60,956 nucleotides of DNA from assembly GCA_946803715.1 (NCBI GenBank), contig CAMPET010000106.1, positions 162,080 through 223,035 of the forward strand, written 5' to 3'. Shown piece by piece: positions 36,069 to 49,261 of this stretch. Under the pieces are notes generated by a model. The model was not told the DNA's origin. It ran no database searches and saw nothing but the letters and a program-made list of their open reading frames with translations. Each line of letters begins with the position of its first letter. Position 1 is the first letter of the stretch. The position numbers and the translations under genes were made by a program. The DNA comes from Beroe ovata (Eukaryota > Ctenophora > Nuda > Beroida > Beroidae).

Positions 36069-39000
36069 ATGAGTAAAAACATCAAGATTACTCGGTTTTA
36101 CGGCGAGATGAAGGAGGGGAAACAGAGTGAAATGAACGCAAAGAAAGATTACATGGCATCTCTCTCCGATTTGACGAGTAACTCCAAGCCTCTGATAAAC
36201 ACTCTGTCCATTGTGGCTGGGGAGAATAGGAAATATGGGAAGAGTATCACAGAAACGATAGAGGCTCATCTGATGAAGGTAATATGGTCACAATCACAAC
36301 GCCCACTCATAGGATGCAGTTCACACTCATAACTCAATTTCCGTCATGCGATGGAATGAAACCTTCACTCTGTGTCAAACAGAGTAAACGTCAATTTCAT
36401 GCTACCTCAAAACGGTGTCTCTTTGTCGTCCTCTGACACATCAAGAAGACACCGTCCTATGATTTTCCTGTGAAGTTTTGTAAAGTAAATTCATCAAGGA
36501 GAAGTGATAGGCAATGATAATATTCTTTCAGGCTTCTCCTGCCCATAAACTACCTTGTCTGTACCTAGTAGATTCCATTATAAAGAATGTCGGAGCGCCG
36601 TATATTGAGCACATCTCCAAATGTGTTGTTAGAATGTTTTCCAATACATTCAATGAGGTAAATTCGCGGTGTTACACTGGGGGAGAGGGAACGCCATGAT
36701 CGAACCTGCCGCCTCAATTTCGCTAAAAAATCATACTTGATTTCTCTAACCAAGTCGGCGACCGAACAATACGCTGGTTGTCGTCAATTGCGTTCTCTCT
36801 TTCTGATGTTGTGTTATCTGAAGTAATCAATAGAGAATGGTATTTCTGGGGAAGGGTTCCAAATTTTCAGACACTTTCAGTTTCGTATCTCATAGTTAAT
36901 TGTTCGAATCAAAGTTTTCGCTTGTCAGTCACCATCTCAGTTTTCCAGCAATCAGTTATGAGACTTGAGACCCTCCCCAATTATACCATTCTCTTGTGCG
37001 TGTTCTTTATTCGTCTCCTTCACCGACCCAAACAAATGAAATTATTTGCCAATTGCCAGCTCATGTCTCAAAATTATTCCTTCTTGTGGAATAAATGTAA
37101 CGCGCGGCCTAGTTTCCGTTGTATCAACGAAACAACTTGACCCTGCGCGCTGGTTTTCAGCATTTAGCATACGCGCGTTCTCGGCCGGAGAATTGTAGAA
37201 ATCGTGCGACACATTGCGCCAAAAGCTGGAAACCGCCTAAATTTGACTCCAAGTGAAGTCTATTGATAACTATTCGGAGGAGCCGTTTATCCTCAATTTG
37301 TTTGGGTCGGTTCAATCTGAAAATGCGACCGCAAATTCCATCCCATAATGCTGGAAAACTGGAATTAAATGCGAATTCGTTTTCAGGGTGATGAAGCAGT
37401 ACGGAAATCCTTGTTCAAACTTCGCCTTACATGGAAAGACATCTTCAGTATAGAGAGACTGCGTGATCTTGATTCCTGTATACGAGATATTGATCCAAAC
37501 TGGCCTAAAATCACCGAAGCGGACTCATCTTCGTCGACAGTCCACATCAATCCTAACTTCCTCAAGGTTGCCGTCTTTGTGTTACGTTAAATGAATTATT
37601 CACTTCACTTATGCTTAGTGGATTTCGCGTTCATTGTACTTCTATTCAAAGTACTTCATCAACTCTTAAATGATTTAGTTTGAATAATGCAATGATAAGA
37701 ATTGTGATATTAATCGTGAAATGATATTACCCAGAAACAAGCACCTGCTCCGAAGACTGCAGAAGCTGAAGAACTTGCCAGAATAAGAGAGGTAGTATGG
37801 GAATTCCATTGCGATCATTATTCATCGCAATTCGAAGTTCCAATCTTAGTAATACCGGTGATACGCTTCCTCACGTTCATTGACTCTTTTTTTCAGGAGA
37901 AAGCTGCTCTTGAGAAAGCACAGCGTAAGTTTGAGGAGGAAAGAAAACAGTTGGAGCGACTTCAGCTTCAACTCCAGTTGCAACAGCAGAAAGAGCGCAT
38001 GTTGAGCAAAACAAAAGCGGTGAGTTACGCAGGATGCATATCGTAGTCAGAACTGGACCTTGGCTATGATTTGTTTCCCATTTCCTGACTACCTGAGTTA
38101 AGAATGAATTTGTTCTCATGGTTGCGCTCCGTTTGATGAATTGACTTGTTCTCAGGATAACGCACAGAGTGACACGGTCGCGCCGCCATCGCCAGGTTCC
38201 CCAATTGAAGACACCCCTGCGTCTCCCATAAAAGCGGTGAAGAACAAACGTAAAATGGAAAAAGCTCCCAAACACAACGCACCCGTGGTACCAGCGCCCG
38301 AAGTTAAAGCTCCCAAGCGGACCGCTCGCAAATCAATTGCAAACGCTCCAGCTACTATTCCTCAGAAGATAACCAAAGTTGGCCGTATCCCAAAACTCTC
38401 CGGTACGAATATCAATCACATCGATGTGAACAGCCCCTCTTCCCTAGCGCCCCTACTGATCCTCAATCTGACTCAATTAATCAAATTAATTCACCCAGAT
38501 TCGGAGAGGGAGAAACAGTTGGAAAGCAAGAAGCGGCTCCACCAAAGTGACAGTGACGACATCGGCGCTGAGAAGCAGCCCCCAAAACGGGTGTACCCGC
38601 TGCGGAACCGAGCTCAAAGTCAGGATGAGAGCTCTGAATTGATACGGGACCCCAGATCAGCCAGAGGAGGGACTGGGAGTCAGGTATGGATGGAGGTGTA
38701 TGATCAATGATCATACAGGACGTTGGGGATATAGGAGATGGGGAGTGTTTAATCAGGGGTAAACAGGGCTGACATTGCGTTGTATCATCCCTTTTTCACG
38801 ATGAGATTTAACCGCTCCTCCAGGATGATAGTGGTAGTGATATGAGTGTCGAGGATACGGAGGCAGAAGTCAGACCTACATTCCCTGGACCCCAAAGGCC
38901 ATGCCAGCCAGACCCCAGACCATCAGTTCCTGAGAAAGTGCCCGCTCCCAAGATACCTGGGTTTCCCCAGCGTCCACCCCCTCCTTCCCAATATACACGA

Positions 39001-42000
39001 CCCATCGCGGTGAGTTTACTCTCTCCTCTGTAGATCGGTGTCCAGTTATCGCACCCTTCCTGTTCAATATGTCATGTACTCACAGCCGAGACCGGAAGTC
39101 GCCCCAGTTGCTGCACCATCTCCAGAGAAGCAGTTTGTTCGGCCTCCACCCCCAAATTTGGTGAGACCGGCCCCACCCCGGCCCCCGCCTCCTCAGCAGG
39201 ATGTTCGGCCACAGCAGGATGTAGCACCGGTGCTGAGGCCGCCTGTCAAGCAAGACTTCCCCGTGCGACCACCGGCGCCCGTGGAGCGATTGCCTGCACC
39301 ACAGCCTAAAGGGAAGATAACCATCATAGCTCCTTTACGACTACCTGGAGGTAAATATCTCAAAAACTTCTCCACATTACTATGCAGTAGTCTTCTCTAT
39401 TCAGTCATTTCTTCCTGTTCATAACCATTCACCACTCTCGTCTCACAGAAAGTGAAGAGGTGCAGGACCAGTCTCCTGCCACCGGAATACCACCACCTGG
39501 CTCAAGACCACCCAGTGCACCCATCAAACAGGAGGCACCAAGGTACATACAACATATTCTATTCTGTGTAGGTTAAGTCGCCCAGTTTGTATGATCTGAT
39601 CAGTCTATGGTCTTCGAGGATTCGAATTCCTCGAGTTATTTCCAAGGGTGGAGAGGGTCGATTATTGGTTACCATGGAAACAATGGACATACAATTGACT
39701 CCACAGGCATCTCGGTCCTGTGAGGAAGGGAGAACAGATCCACTACAGAACATCCCCTGCCGACCCGCCCAAACAGCTCCCTCCCAAGAGAGAAGAGCTG
39801 AGGGAGAACAGGCAGGTCCCGGGTGGGAGAGATGCCCTGAGAGGGGACGGCGAGAGGAAATACTACGGCGTCAGAGTGGCGGATGTCCCAGTAGTGCCGC
39901 AGGGTGACCTCCCTGAAATTGTGATGTTCAACAAGGACAACAAACAGTCCGACTTCACTATCGATAGGTGGGGAATAGGCGGATATGTATAGTGTGGGGA
40001 TAGTGTGATAATATTCTAGAGTAGGAATACCTCACATGACACATGACTCAGGAAACCAGAGCGACCATTCGACGACTTCAGACCTCCGCCACAATCTGAA
40101 CCCACTGTAAGTGCTCCATTATTATGAAGTTCGTGTCCTCGCCCCACCCCTCGGCATTGGTAACCCCCCTTGTGTTTCGTAGTCGTGGCAAGAAGATCAG
40201 GCGCTCAGAGGGAGAGGCGCCATCAGAGGACGACCTGATTCTCAGTCGGTTGCTGTACGGAGCGGCAAAGCGCCGCCAAAGCCACCCGATTTGCCACACA
40301 GATATCTTGTCAGAGATGACTACACACCACAGCAATACGGGAAACTGTACCACGTGGTAATAGTCTAACCCAGTATGACGCAGTGGGGAATAAACACTCT
40401 TCCTTCCCCTACTCCTGAGCGTTTCAAGTCCCTGAGGGGAATATCACAGGTCCCACCTCATTTCAGGCTGAGAACGACTTTATAGATGGGACTATTGATC
40501 TACAGGAGTTCAATGCTCTGAAAGATGACATTGTTCACTTTTATCCTGGTTTTCGATTCCCGAAACCAAAGAAAGGAGCGGTAAGTATGATTGTCGCCCA
40601 TTCTGATCGTTGTTAACACCCGCTGCTAAGTGTTAAAACTCGCTGTTAACACTCGCTGTTAACACTGTTGTTAACACTGTTAACACCACACAGTTCCGGG
40701 GAGGAAAAGGGAGAGACGATGGACCTCCAGGAGTCGACGATAAGCCCCCTGACTGGAGACATGACAGACCACCTGGGCGACCCTACAGACATGACGGCCC
40801 CCCTGGTGTGGACTTTGAGGTCCGGCATGGCGGAACCAGGGGCCCGCGCTTTGATGGACCGCCTGGAGTTGATCGTTCCGGAGATGGTTTCCGACGCAGA
40901 CCCGTGGATGATGACCGTCCGTCTCGATTCGGTAGACCTAGATTTGATCGACCGCCTCGGTTCGATAGACCGAGGAGATTTGACGGTCCCCCTGGTGTCG
41001 ACATTCTAGACGGAGGACCACCTGGGCTAGACGGGGGACCACCTGGGGTGGATAACCGTGGGGGTGAGAGACATCTCCTGCCTAGAGGAGGTGCCAAGAG
41101 AGAACCAAGGGAGATTAAACCAGGACCTCTACCCAAAATACAGGTAACTGTGGGACTTCATAACATTCGATAATCTTCGCAAGAGTCATGAGATGTGTCA
41201 ATGTTGTCATAAACAACCACTCTGTCAGATACCTAGTCAGCCAGCTAAACCAGCAGCCAAATCACTGGACGCTGCATCCCTATTCGAGCAACTGTTACAA
41301 TCTGGACTTGTTATGAAGAATGAACCGTTTAGATTGTCATTCAACTATATCATGAAGTGAGTGGAATCATTTTTATTCTAAAACCTGTACCCTATCCCCT
41401 TAGATCATTCACATTTACATCATCACTCTCATCACACCCCATCTTCCCACAACACACCACTACACACACCATAACACACCACATCACACTGTTGCACACC
41501 ACTACACACCACAACACAACACTGCAAACCACTACACACACCACAAAAAACCACTCCACACCACTACACACACCACAACACAACACACTTCTCACACTGC
41601 TGCACACTGCACAACCACTACACACCACATCACACCACTGACCACTGTACACCACTACACACTGCACATCACAGCACACTGCACACCACATCACACTACA
41701 CACTACACACACCACTACACAACACAACACACTTCCCACTCTGCTGCACATACAACTGTATCCCCCGCCCCCACAGTTTGAACAAGGATAAGCTGGTAGA
41801 CGAGTTGTACACTGGAACACCGTGCACCAACTGTGGCAAGCGATTCGACGAGGTCGAGTACCAGAATTTCAACGTTCATCTTGACTGGCACTTCAAACTC
41901 AACAGAGAATCTAAAACGGGTCAAGTTTCTAGGAAGTGGTGAGTATTTAAACAAGTCTAACAATCCCCACTCTTTAATCTGATACCTGATTGGTGGAGGG

Positions 42001-42312
42001 AGTCACGGCGGCATCGCATTGTACATTGTACATTGTACAATGTATTATACATAGTACAATGTATGACTCATACATTTCACGTGAAATCAGGACGTGTATT
42101 TCATCTTTACGTCCTCTCGACATCTGCATCTTGTTGTCACAGGTATATAAAAGACGAGGACTGGATTGCCGGGGCCATGCCACCCGATCTGCCATCAGCT
42201 CCCTCTGATGACAGTGCCGTCCCACTGGACGATGATTTCAGTGGGTTGAAACGGTGTTTGCTAGAGAGCGGCGACCTGGACTTCTGTCATATCTGCAAAG
42301 ACAGGTGAGACA

Positions 42313-42362
<50 letters not shown>

Positions 42363-42406
42363 NNNNNNNNNNNNNNNNNNNNNNNNNNNNNNNNNNNNNN
42401 NCCCTA

Positions 42407-42470
<64 letters not shown>

Positions 42471-43492
42471 ACACACTAACAGAAATCTCTGTAACGCAGG
42501 TTACAGCAAGAGTATAATCAAAGGGATGATGACTGGTACTTTATCAACGCAGAGCGGAAAGATGGGAAAGTTTGCCATACACATTGTTTACAGGTATTTG
42601 AATAGGGGCATGGATTTCATTTATTGCCTTCTGAATCAGTAGACAAGTATTTTTGAGTGACATCGTAAGTGAGAAGTTAACTCTGGTGGTGTCGATTGAA
42701 AACTTTCCTAATCGACACTCTCGACCTCGTTAGGAGGGCGGGGAAGTTGAGACGAACGTGTCTCTTCAGCTGGAGGCTACAATGAATGAGAGTGTCATGG
42801 AGGCTATCGATACAGACTCTACTACAACACGGTAACTGCTGCCACAGTCATTGACATTCACTGACAGTCAGGGACAGTTGTTGACAGTCACCTCAATCAG
42901 CATTATAAACCTCATTATTAGCAAAAATCACACTGACTTACGTATTGTAATTTCTAGACAAGACTCGACTGAGACCTTGCCATCGCCCGTTATCGACAAG
43001 ACACCCCAAATAATAGACAAGGAAAAGGAGGCTGGATTGTTGGCACTCCTCCAAAAAGCTAAGACAGTTATTGTGGGTGGCAAGGAGGTGGATGATCAGA
43101 CTGGAGAACCTCCTGCTGACTCTGCGCCGGTGGCTGCTACTGTGGATGCTGAGAGTGGCTCAGTGGTGGCAGGGGAGAAGGGGGAGGAAGAGAAGCCGCC
43201 ACTAGATGAATCACCGACACAGGTATGATCCTCTCAATATATAATCGGTTCCTTCATGCAACCATCATCTACCTGCAATCGTCGAGTTCACACTCACACT
43301 ACTTCATATATTATATCTGAATTTCAAGTTACGTCGCGCCGTGGTGCCCAATATATTGAATCCTAATGATGACAGGGGAGACATATCAGTTCTGTCATTA
43401 CCCTGTAACAATTCTGATTTCAGAGTGACCCGGCCACTGCTGATTTAGAAATACAGAAAGAAGTGGAGGAAGCAATCCTCGCTCTAAAGTGA
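36069..43492 (+). CDS. PCF11: PCF11, pre-mRNA cleavage complex II subunit, 22 coding exons
   Basis: Exons: 36069-36278, 36532-36657, 37387-37566, 37735-37791, 37897-38019, 38156-38402, 38499-38683, 38824-39009, 39086-39350, 39449-39542, 39707-39967, 40052-40106, 40183-40356, 40467-40580, 40694-41143, 41229-41356, 41777-41938, 42143-42304, 42500-42593, 42734-42831, 42958-43222, 43424-43492. Phases agree; 3,705 nt, 1,234 residues. PCF11 couples RNA polymerase II to 3' cleavage and termination. Residues about 24-155 form the CTD-interacting domain (DLTSNSKPLINTLSI, YLVDSIIKNVG, RKSLFKLRLTW); then a Gln/Glu coiled coil, Pro-rich linkers, Gly/Pro/Arg repeats of the FDGPPG type (residues 760-909, one exon) and two zinc-binding sites (C968, C971, H986, H990; C1054, C1057, H1088, C1089) around the CLP1-binding region. 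The intron 38403-38498 is in frame and could be retained. Several introns hold CA-type repeats. Confidence 0.97.
40610..40692. repeat. Degenerate cgctgttaacac repeat next to a PCF11 acceptor
   Basis: Five to six diverged copies of about 11-13 bp with the palindromic core GTTAAC, filling the intron up to the acceptor at 40693. Confidence 0.75.
41440..41750. repeat. CACACCACTA-type minisatellite in a PCF11 intron
   Basis: Low-complexity array of cacaccacta / acacaccaca variants filling most of the intron 41357-41776. The open frames on both strands are repeat artefacts. Confidence 0.9.
42312..42475. repeat. CA microsatellite with 39-base assembly gap
   Basis: (CA)n on both sides of N at 42363-42401, starting a few bases inside the PCF11 intron 42305-42499. 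Confidence 0.97.
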
Positions 43493-44059
43493 CACAGTGA
43501 TGACTCATGATGCTCCTATGTGATGATTCAGATATATGAGGATGGCAATGTCATTGTCATATCCGGAATTAAGAACGCGCTGGTAATTGTGTTTCATGAA
43601 TTTGATTTGGATTCTAGTAGTAGTTATGAATTTGTAGGGATTTGTAGTCACTTCTTGTTCTTCTAGATGTGTACCAGTATCAGTATGGTACACTAAAATC
43701 TCTTCCTATTCTCTTTAACTTCAAGTTAAGCTTTATCATCATTGATTATCAATATATCTCACCTAATTTGAAAAGATTAAGACATTTTACAGCTTGAGTA
43801 TATGATTATGTTTCCGTTGAAATTTAAGGGGGCTTTATCTGAACTGTAAGTGTAAGTTCCGAATGAAATTCAGCTATAAGTTTCACTAAACTGAGCAAAA
43901 TATCTCGAGGGAAGATCAGATTCCTGACTGGAAACCGATATTTAGATTTTTCCTAATGTTTCAGGTGTTTGAGTTACAGTTGTAGTTGTACTCGTAGAAA
44001 GTTAAAGATTAAAACCTCATAACACATTGATACTTTCATTCAAATTCAATACTTCTACT
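43493..44059. other. 3' flank of PCF11
   Basis: AT-rich, presumably 3' UTR and intergenic DNA; no clear AATAAA close to the stop and no other gene seen. Confidence 0.4.
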
Positions 44060-44830
44060 AATACTGCCTGTCGCGTTGGGTTTTTTCCTACCGTCGGCGC
44101 CGTCCTACGGAAAATCCCGCCAGCGGTATCCCGAGCAAGGGTATGGAGAAATTTACAATACTATTGCACATTGCGACTTTGAATTGTCACAGTCAGTGGT
44201 TTGGCCTTCGACGAAGGCGGCGCGCGCGCGAGAAACAGTTGTCAGATTCTATCTGACCTTTGTTTCTCGCGCGCGGCGCACGCGCCTTCATCGAACATCG
44301 AAGGCCGAAAACGGCGAGCGCCAGTGCAGCGAGAGTAATGTGTCTAAAAATAATTTGCGGCGCGCGCGCGATGAAATTCGCGACAGGGCTATCATATCAT
44401 TGACAGCAAATATTTTATCTCTAGCGTGTTCATGTTCCCGCGCTGCGTGACCGGACCCAAATACTTCGCCCGCGCTGCACTGCGCGTCCGCGTCTCCTCT
44501 ACGACTTTTAGTTCACTGATCAGAGTATAGAACAGGGGCGCGCAACGTGTCCACACCCTGGCGGAGTTACAATTGCGCGGCGCCGACTGTAGGGAAAAAC
44601 CTTCAAATATTGATTAATATTATGATAACATCCGGTCGCAGTAACTGTAAGTATGACTATGAAGTATGGCCCAGAAGATTAAGTGCTTCTCAAACGCCGC
44701 GCACACATGTGCACACGTTGCGCGCCCCTGTTCTACTTATGCTGAGTGAAATGAAAAGTCGTATAACTAGAAAGGGGACGCGCGCGGAGTATTTGGGTCA
44801 CACAGCGCGGGAACAGGGAAACAGGTCAGG
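44060..44830. repeat. GC-rich dispersed repeat with long inverted arms
   Basis: Carries family words (ttgcgcgcccctgttctact, gaaaagtcgta, ggagtatttgggtcac). Segment 44445-44556 and segment 44700-44815 are inverted copies of each other with a spacer of about 145 bp. The left part has cccgccag and ctaccgtcgg words shared with 7540-7640. No coding content recognised. Confidence 0.78.
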
Positions 44831-45555
44831 TAACATCTGAGTCTGACAAACATCTGACATTCTGACCACGGCTGCAGCCGTGAGTGTGACAGGTACAGAT
44901 ACACTTACAGATCGCATCCGACAAGCGTGCTCCTGATACTGAATACTGATAGCGATTGCCTTGCATTGCCAGACAGAGTAAAAAATTTAAAAGAGAAGTT
45001 AAAAGGAAAGTCTAACGAAAAGCTTAAGTTCAAACTTTTACTTTTTCTTAAGTTAAAGTGTATTCAAATTTTGAATATTTTCAACTCCAGTTCGTTCCGG
45101 TTCAGTTTGACTTTGAGTTAACAGGGCTGACAGCTAATTCCTGACAGCTATTAGCAAAGCTAATTCTGTATCCTAATTGCGATCAGCTGTAAATAGAGAA
45201 TCACATCCAGGTTTTTTAACTGCTCCACTTCCACCACCGCGTCTCTCACCACCTCTAAACTAGAACTAGAATTCACACCTCTCCAATTATAGTATTACAT
45301 ACTACGCCAGTCATATCACCTAAGTGATCTCTCATCGCCGTGCATGACACTGCGGCTCACGTGACTCAAACACCATACACAGTCACACACACACAAACAC
45401 ACACACACACACCCACACGCACACAAACACACACACACGTGAATCCATATTTTAAACCAAGCTCCCATGAGGCTGTGAACAGTGAAATGGCAGCATCAAA
45501 ATGTAGTCCACACAATATGCTTGTGCATTGTGTTCGAGTTCATCTATATAGTTCT
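44831..45555. other. Intergenic, CA microsatellite at 45383-45438
   Basis: No gene recognised. Contains a (CA)n stretch with CACACGCA variants and an AT-rich segment at 44980-45070. Confidence 0.5.
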
Positions 45556-45561
45556 AGTTCT

Positions 45562-46255
45562 AGCACCTGGATCATTCACTATATTCCAAGTGACAGCTGC
45601 TTGGAACAGCTGCTTCAAGTTCCTGACCGGAGTGACCTCTGTTTCTAATTTATCTAGGAATTGCATCACGGCTGCTTCACCGTCACGCCCGTCGGAACAC
45701 TGCTTCTCCTGCAACATATAGGATAGGACGATAGGTTATATTAGGATATAATATGACTATGATTATTGATTATACTCAACACTCATTCATTTTGTTGTAT
45801 TAAAGCATAGGTTTGCATTAGGAATGTAATTAAAATAGGGCAATTTAATAGGGCGTGGGTTGATCAATGGATAACCGGCAGTCAACGTCATGACTTGGTT
45901 TCACTAAGATAGGATTTTACATAGGATATTAGGAACGTCGTACATTCCTACAGGATATCAATTACTATTATAGTGACCGGTAATACTAAATCTAATAAAT
46001 ATGGCTGAAATTGGACAGAAACTTCTGACCCATTTCCCTGCACGCTATTCCAGTACATATTACCGCTGGTGTTTCTAGCCATTTCCAGGTCATTATATTG
46101 GCACTTCAAGCATGAATCTTCACCGCAATGCGCATCCCGATTCCTTCTCCGCTTGGAAATCAGTAGCTCTTTGGGCAATCCACAGTCCACACCCTTTATT
46201 TCTAGTACTCTAGTATATACCTGCATCCTAATTTGTTTAAGAAGCATTTCAGCGG
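45562..46255 (-). CDS. Unrecognised minus-strand exon candidates
   Basis: Two minus-strand stretches look coding. The upper one (about 46255-46070) reads QVYTRVLEIKGVDCGLPKEL, LLISKRRRNRDAHCGEDSC, then LKCQYNDLEMARNTS, with a C-x4-C-x2-C arrangement. The lower one (45709-45562) follows a good acceptor (TTGCAG) and reads EKQCSDGRDGEAAVMQFLDK then LETEVTPVRNLKQLFQAAVT, ending in a stop; it looks helical. I recognise neither and could not find a donor for the upper stretch whose phase fits the lower one convincingly. They may belong to one gene, to two, or be remnants. Confidence 0.3.
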
Positions 46256-46259
46256 GAAA

Positions 46260-46845
46260 ATAGCTTTTTTAGCTTTTATCACAATTAACCTGCAATTTAT
46301 TTTTAGATTTGTAAAAATAAAAGTAATACACTTAACGCGTTACAGGTCTAACGCGGGTCTAACACAGGTTTGTCATAGGAATTTTAACCCATCCCTACAG
46401 ATTTCCATATAGATTTACAAGAACAAAATCAGTGTGTTTCTTGTTGCCGGATGATTATAGGTCCCGTAAATGCCCCCTAAACGGACCCTAAATAGTAAAA
46501 GTACTCTAGATAAGCCTGCACCCTAAAATTATATTCCCCCATAACGCACCCGAATTATAATTCCAGGTGGTTTAACTTCGAGGAAATAATTCATGTTGCT
46601 GCAAAAATAATGCGAGGATTCGAGCTAAATTATTGTTTACATAGGGAAATTGTTTTGATTATGAATGTTATGACAAGGTGTTCCGAATTTGTTCGAGAAT
46701 TCTCTGGAAAATTCTCTAGACTCTTGGCTATTCGGCCATTTGCTTGATGACCAAGAGATCGACGTAACTGAATCATGGGGCCATAATTCACTCAACCAGT
46801 GAAGTCATGCTGTAATTATGTGAGGCTATAAACGCAAGGCCATGT
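46260..46845. other. Intergenic, nothing recognised
   Basis: AT-rich sequence with no motif-bearing frame. Confidence 0.45.
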
Positions 46846-47252
46846 ACAGCGACTCTGCTACAGTTACTCTACTGCAGTGACTCTACTGCAGTGACTCTAC
46901 TGCAGTATCTCCCCGCTACAGTGACACTACTACATTTACTCTACTGCAGTGACTCTACTACAGTGACTCAACTACAGTGACTCTACTACAGTAACACTAC
47001 TGCAGTGACACTACTGCAGTGACTCTGCTACAGTAATTCTACTGCAGTGAGTCACCGCTACAGTGACTCTACTACATTTACTCTACTACATTTACTCTAC
47101 TGCAGTGACTCTACTACAGTGACTCTACTACATTTACTCTACTGCAGTGACTCTACTACAGTGACTCTACTACAGTGACTCTACTACAGTGACACTACTG
47201 CAGTGACACTACTGCAGTGACTCTACTGCAGTGACTCTACTGCCGTGCAGTA
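46846..47252. repeat. 14-bp minisatellite, about 29 copies
   Basis: Unit ctctactrcagtga with variants cactactgcagtga and ctctactacattta. Copies with CTGCAG are self-complementary at the centre. Length variants alternate irregularly, suggesting higher-order shuffling. Confidence 0.95.
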
Positions 47253-49261
47253 GTTCTCGGTAGAGTGACAGAAGGAGAGATACTCAGAATTCCGGTCACA
47301 CACGAGAAAGAGGGGAGGGGGATGCTTGACGATCTCTCTCACTCATGACTAATACCGAGAAACGAGTGTGTATACAAGAAAATGTTTGGGAGGCGCGGAT
47401 CAATCCAGATGATCTGGAGTGTGTTTCATGGAAAAGCTTTTTGGCAAGCTGCCACATTGAACCCACGAAACACGATGATATCTGCTTGTTTACATAACAC
47501 TCGGGATGCTGAGGAAGAAGAATTTCGCATAATTTTCTGCAAAGTATCATGCTAGGCCACGGAATTCCTAATCATAAGGCAATTCCCGTTGATACTGGGA
47601 AACATCGCTGTTCGCTTTCATTTCGCTTTCTGCAGAATAATAGAACTCACTTTCGCCAAAAAAGAATAATTGAATTATACTTCACAGAGATACAACAAGC
47701 TGAAGCAGTTCTACGGATAATTACCTACAGATCGCCATTTGCAGATCGCGTTTGATTGTCATATTCTCATTTCTCGCACGATATTCTTAATCTCGCATAA
47801 CATTTACTGGGGGAATAAGAGTGCATATCCCCTCCCCCCAAGATAATATGTGTCTCCTCTCACTATAACAGTTTATCGAGGAATAAATGATATTTTCCAG
47901 TATTATTAATTCCCGTGAATATGAAATCACGCGTTATAAATTATACGCCGCGTTGCGTTGTCTTTCCATGACGTTCGTGATTATATAAGAACCGAGGGTA
48001 GGCGGCTCTTTTCAAATCTTGAATATTCCGCATTTATACGTTTTTCAATTCATATAGGCCCTGTGATGTGGCCCTAATAATCCCGCTAAGCTAAATGCGG
48101 GCCGATGTAAATATGTCAATATGCAGGTTAATTTTCTTTCTTTAAGGTTATTCACTGAGCCTAGCTAGTAGGTCATCGCAGTGAGAGTAGCATTTAAAAT
48201 GATTATCATATCAGAACATTCAATGTCATTTCCTTCAGCTGCTCCCAGCAAAAATGTCTTGACATGTTTGAGTGTTTGACATGCATTTCCGCGTCGACTC
48301 GTAGATTCTTCTAAAACCTGCCCTTGAGTAGCTAGTATAATACGGATTAAATTATTCTCAAATTAGACAGTATGAGTCGCAACAGTGCAAAATTAGCTCT
48401 GTTAGAACATTTGGTCGTGGTCACTTGCGCTCTTGCCACGTATTTAGGTGGTCATGTCAAACACGTCACTCTATAGTATAGTTTCCATATACTACTACTA
48501 ATAGGGGGATGGACCCGCAAGTCCCGTACCTCCCCAGGTGCCACAGCTGAAGGTCTCTCTGTTGGGCAGAGATCCCTCATACTGATGATGGAGTGTCCCT
48601 CAAGGGGGCCTCTGGGTATAGACCAGTTCTCACTGGAGTTATTATATAAGAATCATTCATTGCTGCTCATTCTTTGTAGCATACTCTACAGATTATAGTA
48701 TAAGCTTATCTCTTGTTATCGACACTTATCATGGTGGTCGTGCAATCGATAAGTGCTGATAAGGACTTCTTATAAAGAAGACATGTGTAGAGAAACAGTA
48801 GGATAATACACCATTTCACGACATGATTTAACGACTCTTCCCGTCTTAGAACCAGTCAATACCAGCCAGCTGTATACAATATACAGCTGACTTCCGAGAG
48901 TTTGCTTGTCAGTAATCAAAACAAGTTCAACTTGTCAAAACTAACATTGTCATGAGTTAATTGAGTTTAATTGGTCCAGGTCATAAAGCTCACGGAAATT
49001 CATGCCCCATTCCAGGAAAATAAAATGTTGTGATAAGATCGATCTAATTAGAGATTCAATTAAGTGGTGATAACCAATTTGTTGGCTAATTCCTGCTTTT
49101 TATTTGTTTTGTACCGAGTTTGTAGTCAATATTGACATATGTACAATACCACCATTTCTCATAATTTTCGGTTGTAAATCGCACGAATGTCCCCTTCTCA
49201 CCACATCTCAGCTCCCAGACTAACACACATTCTCCCCACCTCACTGCTATTATAGTGTTAT
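47253..49261. other. Two-kilobase gap without a recognised gene
   Basis: Open frames at 47296-47550 (-) and 47549-47755 (+) have no motif or splice support. A GC-richer stretch at 48505-48640 (tcccgtacctccccaggtgc) stands out from AT-rich flanks and may be an old repeat. The carbonic anhydrase promoter should lie near 49100-49260. Confidence 0.45.

Noticed and set aside
39616-39632. tRNA-like T-arm (GAGGA TTCGAAT TCCTC)
   Set aside because: No acceptor stem, D-arm or anticodon arm can be built around it; it is a chance EcoRI-centred hairpin in a PCF11 intron.
40783-41136. Pro/Gly-rich minus-strand frame
   Set aside because: Antisense of the PCF11 FDGPPG repeat exon, which is in frame with its neighbours on the plus strand.
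41357-41820. Cys/Val-rich or His/Thr-rich frames on both strands
   Set aside because: They translate the CACACCACTA minisatellite in a PCF11 intron.
42238-42517. CVCV... and HTHT... frames
   Set aside because: Products of a CA microsatellite with an assembly gap.
45340-45721. Plus-strand frames of 79-102 residues
   Set aside because: The first part is a CA repeat; the second part is antisense to a better-looking minus-strand exon at 45562-45709.
47296-47550. 84-residue minus-strand frame
   Set aside because: No recognisable motif, no splice context, and overlapping frames of similar quality; insufficient support.
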